Source: Pelomyxa schiedti
Lineage: Eukaryota; Evosea; Pelobiontida; Pelomyxidae
Length of the DNA stretch: 64,000 nucleotides
Direction: 5' to 3'
Assembly (NCBI GenBank): GCA_020536535.1
Contig: JAHLWZ010000041.1
Span: 904 to 64,903 of the forward strand
Position numbers and translations under genes: made by a program. Shown here in pieces: positions 55,950 through 64,000 of the stretch (position 1 is its first letter; every line of letters begins with the position of its first letter). The notes under the pieces were generated by a model. That model had not been told where the DNA came from and did not search any database. It worked only from the letters and a program-made list of their open reading frames with translations.

Positions 55950-57301
55950 ATGGCAGCTACAACAGAAACTACTAGCACGAGTGTCCAGCCCTCCAGCTGT
56001 GACAATGTGTGTGAGAACAACATCATGGACGTTGTGTTCGACATGGAGACATCTGACCCCGATGACTTTATAACTCTTTTGTTGTTGGGTTCGTTTCGTG
56101 TGAGAGTTGTGGGATGAGAAACGTGGGAGCGTTGGATACATAGAAATGTGATAATGAGCCCTTGCTGTGGATTGATAAACTGAATTCCACTGCACTTAGG
56201 GAGTCACCCAAGAGTGAATTTGAAGGCAGTTACTATCTCTCCCGGGTCTGTGGAACAAGTGCGGCTGGTGAAATTTGCTCTGCGAGAACTAGGTACATTT
56301 CCACTTTTAGTTATCTCTTTTCTCTTGTGCTGGAAGATGACCTGTGTGTGCTTTAGGTCTTACTCACACAGTAATTGGGTCTTTCGACAGAAGCCCCAAA
56401 CCGAAGGTTGTAAGCGGTTGGCATTATAAAGCTTTCGGTACACCAATTCCTACTGGAAATGATGACTCTCTCCCCGCTTGGCAAGTTCTTCTTGACTGTT
56501 GTGACATGAACACGACTCTAATAACTGGTTAGTACTACCAAGTGTTCTACGATACCAATAGAAACAATTAGGAGCACCTCTGAAAAACTTGGGACAAGCA
56601 ATACAAAAGAGCAATTCCGGTAAACCTCTCACTATTGGGCGTTGGGTGTGTCAGGGTGGCTTTGCTGGAGAGGGTGTTGTTCCTCCAGACTTGCAGATGA
56701 AGAAGTTTCGAGGTATCGTTGCATTTATGTGTCTTTCTTCTCAGAAAAACACCAAGGATTAAAAGTCTGTCCTACATTCAATTTCGGAGGTGCCCCACAA
56801 GCAGCTTTGGCAGGAATTGCCTACCCCGGGATTACAAGAAAGCTCTTTGTGTCAAAGAATGTTTGCCATCGAGTAGTATATGACAATACTATGCACAATG
56901 CTGTTAAAGCTGCTGTATTAGCCGCGCAAAGTGCTTCCTCCAATCCTCTGTCAAGTGATCGTATATCAAAGCAACTCCTGAACTCCCACTAAAAAACTAA
57001 GGTTGCAAACGGCGCCTGCGGGGACTTCAATTGATTGAACAGGGAATGACTGAATACTTGAAAACACACCCTGGTAAAATGATGCACGACCCACTTGCTG
57101 CCACTGCGGCCTTGAACGAGAGTGTTATCACCTGGGCTGAAGTCGAATTCATGAGGCAGGAGTAACCCTCACGTTTTTTTTTAACAATCATTTCACAGAG
57201 AGAAAGGAGCTTGGGGAACTGTTCTAGCACCAGGTTCTGGCAAGTGGATTGCAATTGACTACAACCATGAGCTTTTTATCCAAACATTTACAGAGTTGTG
57301 A
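55950..57301 (+). CDS. Inosine-uridine-preferring nucleoside hydrolase family protein
   Basis: Start ATG 55950 (MAATTETTSTSVQPSSCDNV). The N-terminal metal site of the family, normally DTDPGxDDAxAL, appears as FDMETSDPDDFITLLLLGS, keeping the acidic cluster. It continues HPRVNLKAVTISPGS, LTHTVIGSFDRSP, TLITGAPLKNLGQAI, RWVCQGGFAGEGVVP and CPTFNFGGAPQAA. The C-terminal HDPLA motif with the catalytic His is present (GKMMHDPLAATAALNES), and the end is WIAIDYNHELFIQTFTEL-stop at 57301. It should split ribonucleosides into base and ribose for purine/pyrimidine salvage. About nine exons; the join near 56960-57000 needs an intron to skip a stop. Confidence 0.8.
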
Positions 57302-57362
57302 TTTCTAAATTTGTATCCAATGTTTGACCAACAAAAATAAATTCTACAATCCTCTTTTGTGT

Positions 57363-58896
57363 TTACAACAGGCCATGTTTAACGTCAACTGATTTAACCT
57401 GGGAGAAGTCGACTTCATGGGAAACTACTGCTGACGTTGGTGGAGGTGCTGGAGGTGTGAAGGTTTTTGCGGGTGGTTCTGTAACAGGGTCAACTGGGGT
57501 GGTAGATGTTGGTGGTGTGAACTCAGTTTGAACAGTGGGTGAAGTCTTCTTCCTCCAAAACCCCCAGCCGGAGGATTTACGGGATGAAGGGGGTGATGCT
57601 ACAGGCAGGCCTGTCTGTGCCGAAGTGCGGGCGCGTGACTGGAAATTGAACTCCACATTGCCTCCTTGATACTCGTCCTCCTGTGCTGAGTCGGACTCTC
57701 CCAAAGGCTTGTTCATGTTCATTTTGCCGAAATCCACTTCTGAGTCGGAAACTTGGTAGGTAGTAGTTTTCTTTTCTACTGGCTTCATCTTCTGCATTTT
57801 TTTGGGTTCTGGAAGAAGGCTGGCTTCTACACTTGGATCTTCTCGAGTAACAGGGCGACGGGGTGCTCGGAGCCACAATATATCACAAATTGCTACCAGA
57901 ACCTTTATTTTGTGGTTTGTATGAAGAATTAGAATTATTGTAGGGTTTTGGATGTTAAAGTAACTAGGTTATTTTTGTAGAACCATACAAAAGTAACAGC
58001 ACAGGCCCCGTCCAGTAAGCACACCCACACTAAACTCCAGTAGGGCTGGCAATGTATAACTGGTGGTGTCCCTTGCCAGGACACACCTTCGAGGTTATCT
58101 TTGTAACACCAGGCATCAGACTTTCCTACAGCTATCGAGTCGCGGAAGATAATATAAACAACCACACCCCCGCAAGCCAACAGCAAAAATGCAAACTTAT
58201 CATCAAAATTAGAAAGTGGAAAAGGGAAAGTGATAGATGGCACACAATGTAGGCTAGTTTTCGGTAATCGAAGAAGACAAGGAAGAAAAGGGCACCTAGT
58301 ATCAGTAAGCCTAGAAGTACCATTGATAGCCTCAAAGCACTGAAGTATGTGTTAGCGGAGAAATCTTTTCTTTTTCCGTGAGTACCTAAACTGTACAGCC
58401 CAAGCACAACCAAGTTCTTCTGAGCTGTTGTCTGCACATTGCATTGGAGGTAAGAGGCAATGATCAATTCCTGAGATGAAAAAAATGCCCACCGTAACGG
58501 AAAAGAGACGGCGTGTGAGACTTGAATGGTTCTTCATCGCATGGATTCGTTGTCAAGTCGCCATTACCATTTAATATCTGTTTTCAGCATGTGTAAGTTA
58601 GTACAGTCTTGAAGTGAAATAGAGGTTCCCTACATTGCTAGTAGATGTGTACAAATGGTCACCGAGCTGTGTGCAGGACAATATAAGGATGGTGATAACT
58701 GATGCCTGTGTGATGGGGAATCCAAAAGGAAAAAGCACTGGTATCCACGTACGATGCACAATAGGTTAACAACGAACATAACCAAGATCCGTGCCGGCCG
58801 GCCGCACTTCATCGTTTTATTTTGTTTGTGTTTGTCTGTTGGTCTGTTTTTTTCGGGTTGACGATCCGGGGATTTAAGTTGTCTGATATCATCCAT
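57363..58896 (-). CDS. Predicted four-pass membrane protein with cytosolic proline-rich tail
   Basis: Start at 58896 (MDDIRQLKSPDRQPE) or 58812 (MKCGRPARILVMFVV). Hydrophobic segments are ARILVMFVVNLLCIV, ITQASVITILILSCT, SMVLLGLLILGALFFLVFF and a segment about 58240-58140 (FAFLLLACGGVVVYIIF). A soluble loop with WCYKDNLEGVSWQG follows, then a segment SLVWVCLLDGACAVTFVWF. The tail of about 170 residues is polar and Pro/Thr-rich with three short repeats of the type VDFGK/VEFNF/VDFSQ and WGFWRKK, ending VKHGLL-stop at 57363. It resembles tetraspan or GPCR-like membrane proteins, but no family signature is seen. Confidence 0.5.
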
Positions 58897-59051
58897 GCAG
58901 CCCCAAAAAATGTTTTTCGATCCACATTCGACGTCCAGGTCGTACTCTTGGACCCACGTTACAGCGGGATCTCGTCTTCACTACTTCTGAATTGACCTCT
59001 TGTGGGGAATCAGCAATTCCGAGATCTCAGAGTATTTTTTGGCTGTTTGAC

Positions 59052-60474
59052 ATGGTACCGGCGTATGGCTTTACACCAGAAACTTACCATTGCATTGACA
59101 GCACGGAGTGAAACGTATTAAGACCACTGAAGAAAAGGAGCGTGAGCGTAAGGCGGAAAATGTGGCCAAAATTAAAGACTACACAACCATGTGCAGTGAA
59201 ATGCTCATCCAGGTAAACTATTGCTTGCTTCTTATATATTTCTTGACTATCCCTCAAAAAAGAAAAAAACACAAAAACATGATGCAGACTCACTCAAACT
59301 GAGTGAAAAAATCCTAATGACCAATCCTGATTTCTATGTTGCGTGGAATTTTAGAAGAGAGATATTCCTAACCTTACAAAAAACCGATATGTGTGTGTTT
59401 CTAATTGTACTATAGGAACTAATTTTGTGTAGTCCTCTCTTTGAGGAGCAGATAAAAAGAGAGCTCGTAGTCACTGAGAAATGTATCGCGGCACACAGCA
59501 AGAGTTACTGGGTTTGGCTCCATCGTAAATGGCTGTCTACAGTACTACCTGACATGGATTGGGCACGAGAGCTGGCATTATGTGAAAAACTACTATCCCG
59601 TGATGCCAGAAACTGTAAGCAATGAATAATACGTTGGTTCTTCTACCATCCCACAGTTCACTGCTGGAATTATAGGCGCTATGTCAGTAAGTGTGCTGGC
59701 AAAGTTTTCGCGGATGACCTTGCCTTTACACTCACCAAAATCAACGACAATTTCTCTAATTATTCCGCCTGGCATCAACGCAGCTTTTTGCTTCCACTCG
59801 TATACACTGACCCTGCAACACTTATATTAGCAATGCTTAAAGGTATGCCTTGTAAATGTGCCATTCACTTTCATACACCAAATAATAGAATTGGACCTTG
59901 TGCGCTCTGCGCTTTATACAGAACCCTCAGATCAGTCCGGGTGGATTTACCTTCGATGGTTAGTGGGAACTTCATGTATGTCGCAGACCCCCTTGTCACA
60001 CTTAACAGCTACACAGTACAACATATAGAAAAATTTGAAAGTACTACTTCCGGAAGTGAACGTGGTGTGCCTCTTACGCCACATTGAAACAACACTTAAC
60101 ATTTTGGATTTTGAAAGGTGCCATACCTAGATCCATTGATCTTATTACATCAGAAATTGGGCAGTGTATGCAACTAAGGGAAATTGAACTCGGGAGCAAA
60201 TGTATCAATAGGCCTATTAATTAATCTTCTAATGTCTTTAGGGGTAATACTCACCTGTGTGTATCTAAACACTCTTCTGGTTCAGTGCATGACTCCACCC
60301 AAGCCCGCATCGCCATCAAGTGCTGATGCAGCACCACAACCTACGACAACCGACCCCAGGAAAGCCGAAACCTTGCAATCCATCACCAGTGACTTGAAGG
60401 AGCTGGTCACCATTGATCCCTGCCACTCACATTACTACACCTACCTCCTTCACCACTCAGACCTCAATCCCTAA
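59052..60474 (+). CDS. Rab geranylgeranyltransferase alpha subunit (RabGGTA)
   Basis: The protein begins [19 protein letters not shown], very like animal RabGGTA (MHG...KT). The ATG (59052-59054) is directly followed by a GT donor; the next exon starts at 59102, so exon 1 codes only for Met. Prenyltransferase-alpha repeats follow: [60 protein letters not shown] and [10 protein letters not shown], the PxxYxxWxxR pattern. The C-terminus ([20 protein letters not shown]) matches the end of the family. With the beta subunit and Rab escort protein it adds geranylgeranyl to Rab GTPases. Exons at 60030-60200 are unclear; no LRR domain of the vertebrate type is seen. Confidence 0.85.
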
Positions 60475-60555
60475 AAAAAATTGTACCTCCCACACAGTCT
60501 TCAACAAAAACTTACTGTGGCACAACAAGTCACAGGTGTTTTGTCTTTACCTTAC

Positions 60556-63100
60556 TCAGTTGAAAAGGGAGGCACTAACAGAGCCCGTGACACTCAGCGG
60601 CTCCCTGCACAGAGGGCAGCGCAGCTGCCTAGAGCCCTGCGCAGCCCCGACGAGCTGCTGGGCACACTCGAGGTGCAGGGGGTGCCCGCAGGGCAAGGTA
60701 GCGATCGGGGGCACCAAGCCCCGCAGGGCGGACACGGCTTCCGCGGTGGGCTTGGAGCCGGCCTGCGTGGCCTCCTCGCTGAAGTCCTCCAGGCACAGGG
60801 GGCAGGTGGCGCCGGCGGCGAGGAAGCACTTTGCCGGCGCCGCGGTCTCGATGGCCTCGATGGCTTCCGCGGTGGTGACCTGCGCCACGGGCTCCGGGCG
60901 CCTGCCGCAGCACGAGTCCTCCTCCGCGGTGTTCAGGTGCCTGGCTGGGTACACTGTTGAGGAGGAGCAGCAGCCTGAGCCGGACATGATGGCGAAGGTG
61001 TCACTGTTCTCGGCGGCCCAAGGGACGAGGTAGCCTATGGCCAAGAGAGGTCCAACGAATGATGGCATGTAAGGGATTGCTCCGGCAACCTGCAGTATCA
61101 GGAAAGGAATCACACACGCCTTGGCTGCTGCCCTCAGGGCCATGGCAATGTCATTGAAGGTGCGGACTCTGATAGTACTGCTTGCACCGCCACAGACTTG
61201 ATCGGGATTGAAATACGGCCAGTAATCAAGGCGCGGAACAAACCAGCCACACTGTGGGCAAGCATTGGAAACTACGCCTCCACCACGTCTTTCCATGTGG
61301 TGTGAAGTGAGCATGTTGCATCCCGTGTAATCAACTGACAGGAAGGTTAATGTAATGCAACACGAGTTGTTTGGATACCTGGGCCAAATGTGCATCTTCC
61401 ACACTGCCTGGGGTCGTTCATCCCTCCAGCAAGACCAGTAACGAGGGATGTATCCTCGGGAATGTACCATGTTCGTGGCCATACTGTAAACATCAGTTGC
61501 CACACCAAGTAAAATATCATTGTCTGTGAAAGGCATATTGCAACCACAGCAAGAGTAGAATCTGTGGATTCGGAAAGAGAACAGCTTTGTAGTACTCCAA
61601 ATTGTGAAGCAATAACACGGAGCACAAATACGAAGCCGGTAAAGACCTTTGTGTAAAAGAACGTGAAGTACGTTCCGACAGGGGTGCAATAGCCGAGTAT
61701 CAGAAGGGAAATATTCGCAAAGAATGTCAAGATAAGAGCTGGTAAAGGGTTTCGCGTAGCAAAACGCCCCAGTTCCTCCAGGACCGCCCAACATAATCGT
61801 GCAATTGTGCCCTGCCGAATCTTCCATACAATCCATTTAAGGACAATGAACGGGATGCAGAGAGCGTGGGACATTTGACCCAGCACAGCACAGAGAGTAC
61901 CATACCTAAGTGGGTCCAACCCAGTCAGCCGCAGAATTCTTCCCACTCCGTGGATGGCCAAAACAAGAGTCGTCAGCCCCGAGCAGACAGAGCAAAATAC
62001 CTGAGCCGCACACAGCACAGGGTTCACAGTAGTGGCCAAGGAGCGGTACGCCGACCTAGCCATGAAGAAGGTGAGCAGCGACGTGGCCGCGGGCACGGCC
62101 ATAGGCGACACAGTCCTCCACACCGGCTTGAACACGTACTCCTGGGCCAGGACAGCCGCAGGGTGGTAGTTCACCAGGTACCACGCCCTGAGCGCAAAGT
62201 CCCTGACGTGGGGCCACACCCTGGTCGCGAACAGCCACACGCTCCCGGCCGCCGCGGCCGCGACCTTGAGCACCGCGGCGCAGGCGCGGCCCACGGCGTC
62301 CCAGAAGGACTCGGGGGTGACCGCCGCCACCAGCAGCGGGACCGACGCGGCGCAGAGCAGCGCGGGGCTCGCGGCGAACCCGGCGGCGCGCAGGCGGCTC
62401 GCGGTGACCCAGCAGGCCAGGCTGCCCGAGGCCAGCGAGTAGCGGAGGATGAAGGAGACGCCGAACCGGCCGCGGAGCGAGGCTTCCGTGACCAGCACCA
62501 CGAAGGCGCCGACGGCGAAGAGCGTGCCGAGCATGGTGCGCTCCGCCGGGTAGATGCGCTCGAGGCCGCCGAGCCAGCACAGCAGGGACGCGCCGAGGTC
62601 GAAGAGGTAGAGCCCAGTGTAGGCGTAGAGGAGGCGCTCCGGGACGCGCAGGGCGGCGAGGGCGACGGCCACGAGGGTGACGGTGACGGTCGACATGATG
62701 CCGAAGAGCAGGGTGCCCTGCGCAACCATGAGGAACCCGGGCGACCCGCGCATTATGGGAGCGAGGAAGGGGAGGAAGCAGCGGAGGGGCAGGTTGAGTG
62801 CATCGAGGAGGATGTAGTAGAGAACAACCGGTATCGAAAACACCAAATCCCCCACTACCATTTTTTGAAAATAATGATCACTGGGCTCAAGGGGCTTCTT
62901 CTCAAAAACATCGAATAAAGCTGTATTGACAAGTGCCTGCAGTCGTGTCACCCCAAAGGTATTTTCTTTTGAATTCAGAAACAAGCACTTCTTTTTCAAA
63001 TCTTCGCAGAAATTTGTTGTGTGTAATAGGCACTGTATTCTGTGTACATTTCAGCAGCTGCGTCACCACCGAGATGAAGCCGGCTATCTGGGCTATCCAT
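60556..63100 (-). CDS. Multi-pass membrane RING-type E3 ubiquitin ligase (predicted)
   Basis: Likely start ATG 63100 (MDSPDSRLHLGGDAAAEMYT) with a 32-nt intron (63002-63033) leading into LKKKCLFLNSKENTFGVTRL. Ten or more hydrophobic segments follow (VVGDLVFSIPVVLYYILLDA, LLFGIMSTVTVTLVAVALAA, FVVLVTEAS, LPALILTFFANISLLILGYC, TMIFYLVWQLMFTVW). An intron at 61335-61378 joins GRCTFGP to VDYTGCNMLTSHHME, then ACPQCGWFVP. The C-terminal RING-H2 is CPLCLEDFSEEATQ, LPCGHPLHLECAQQLV, LRCPLCREPL, with all eight zinc ligands. Probably an ER/endosomal ubiquitin ligase. The segment 62050-62800 is strikingly GC-rich compared with the rest of the gene. Confidence 0.8.
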
Positions 63101-63131
63101 CAACCCTGCAGTTTGAGGTTAAAGCTAGGTG

Positions 63132-64000
63132 TTAAATGTGTGGGTCAACCCAACCTGTGAATTCATATCCAACAACATTGGCCACGGTGGGGTACAGTTG
63201 CGTTATCTCCGCGATGACGTCAGTGACGTTCTTTGGGACAAGTCCATCGTCACCAATCGGGTATTGGAAGAGTTCCATGTCCACCCATAATGTCGTTCCG
63301 CTTTTGGCACAGACTTGCTCCACGGATTTGAGGGTGTCGAACGAGGGATCGCGGGCAAATCCGAATGGAAGGAGTACATCAACGTGCCTCAGCACACGTT
63401 CCCAGTCCTAATTCCGGTTGTTAGTTGGTCAGTTGATTCTTGTTGTTGCGTACCGTGGTGTAGTCACCAAAATCCTGGGAATTGCAGGCAAATGCAACTC
63501 GGTGCAGCGGGTTGTACTCGTGCACAAGGGCACTGAATGCATCAAAGAACTGAACCATATCCTCCACGCAAAAAGGATACCAGTAGGCAGGTGTTTTGTA
63601 GAGAAAGCTTGAAAGCGTTGGTTTGTTTCAAACCAATTCTGAGTGGTATGTATAATGCTCATACCTGCCAAACATCTCCTCGGATACATACCAGCCAACA
63701 ACACTCGTGTGGTCTCCATACGTGGAAATGAGTTCATCGTAGACTCTCTGAAAAAAAGTATTAAAACCATCGGAAACAGAAATGGAAAAAGAAACCTCAT
63801 GCCAGCAGAGGCTTTCGTCCTGCAAGTCAAACCAAGCAAATAGTCCGACCCCAACAAAGATGCTCACACCATAGTGGTCACAGGCATTCAAAATGGCCTC
63901 GAGTTTATCATTTGGGTCCGTAAAATTGGGATACAGAACAGGATAGACAGTTGAAGGATACAGGGCTTGCCCTGAGGTGCCAGGAGGTTAGTCTGTCAAC
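63132..64000 (-). CDS. DUF4434-like (glycosidase-fold) protein, 5' end outside window
   Basis: Only the 3' part is present. Exons encode TVYPVLYPNFTDPNDKLEAI, LNACDHYGVSIFVGVGLFAW, the motif RVYDELISTYGDHTSVVGWY, VSEEMFGRYEH, then FVDAFSALVHEYNPLHRVAF-type sequence and HVDVLLPFGFARDPSFDTLK, GTTLWVDMELFQY, ending YEFTGWVDPHI-stop at 63132. The GxxVFVGLxxxxxW ... hxSxxGWYxxEE layout is that of DUF4434 proteins, TIM-barrel proteins related to glycoside hydrolases; the two Glu of SEE and DMELF could be active-site acids. The stop lies only 31 bases before the start of the next gene on the same strand. Confidence 0.65.

Noticed and set aside
57577-57876. Second minus-strand ORF (99 codons) over the membrane-protein tail
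   Set aside because: The alternative frame carrying the repeated VDF motifs continues to the stop at 57363 and is better supported.
61866-62918. 350-codon plus-strand ORF
   Set aside because: A shadow of the GC-rich RING membrane gene; its Arg/Glu/Gly/His composition has no domain and mirrors the minus-strand codon bias.

Overview
This is a 64 kb scaffold piece from a eukaryotic nuclear genome. Genes are dense, lie on both strands, and are cut by many very short GT-AG introns (most 30-65 nt). There is no sign of operons, tRNA/rRNA genes or CRISPR. Two kinases with a C-terminal SH2 domain (the SHK arrangement known from Dictyostelium), a pseudokinase and a third kinase of tyrosine-kinase-like (TKL) type, a transmembrane cyclase, a GNPTAB-like Stealth phosphotransferase and several ubiquitin and small-GTPase regulators point to an amoebozoan protist, perhaps an archamoeba. 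That placement is inferred from gene content only. Gene models were spliced by eye, so start codons and weak exons are approximate.

Layout. 1-3.3 kb: a partial unknown gene, a small helical protein, an F-box protein, a short basic protein and a gene relic. 3.3-4.2 kb (-): ICMT/PEMT-like methyltransferase. 4.5-7.6 kb (+): leucine-rich-repeat (LRR) pseudokinase built from identical 69-nt LRR exons. 8.1-11.3 kb (+): receptor-type class III cyclase. 11.8-15.3 kb (+): IPT/TIG-ankyrin factor. 15.6-17.9 kb (+): SHK kinase. 17.9-18.5 kb (-): relic. 18.7-22.1 kb (-): ubiquitin-specific protease. 22.2-24.2 kb (-): duplicated relic family. 24.3-28.4 kb (-): second SHK kinase with an SR-rich N-terminus. 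28.4-32 kb: weakly coding region with a repeat array and a 100-N scaffold gap. 32-34.9 kb (+): TBC Rab-GAP. 35.1-36.8 kb (-): unknown membrane protein. 37.0-39.9 kb (-): C2-WW protein. 40.0-41.8 kb (-): Stealth phosphotransferase. 42.1-44.0 kb (+): SAM/U-box protein. 44.2-45.7 kb (+): FKBP-TPR immunophilin. 45.8-46.4 kb (-): small helical protein. 46.8-50.7 kb (-): RhoGEF with two DH domains. 51.1-51.7 kb (+): small membrane protein. 51.7-52.5 kb (-): YbjN-like protein. 52.6-55.7 kb (+): kinase with three SH3 domains. 55.9-57.3 kb (+): nucleoside hydrolase. 57.4-58.9 kb (-): four-pass membrane protein. 59.1-60.5 kb (+): Rab geranylgeranyltransferase alpha. 60.6-63.1 kb (-): multi-pass RING protein. 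63.1-64 kb (-): 3' part of a DUF4434-like gene.

The genes do not form one pathway. The content is dominated by signalling (kinases, cyclase, RhoGEF), ubiquitin handling (F-box, U-box, RING, USP) and membrane traffic (TBC, RabGGTA, C2). The most unusual items are the exon-per-LRR pseudokinase, a cyclase lacking its transition-state arginine, the DH-PH-DH exchange factor, a kinase with an unrecognised N-terminal region plus a zinc-knuckle-like module, a start-codon-only exon in RabGGTA, and a dispersed, partly decayed gene family.
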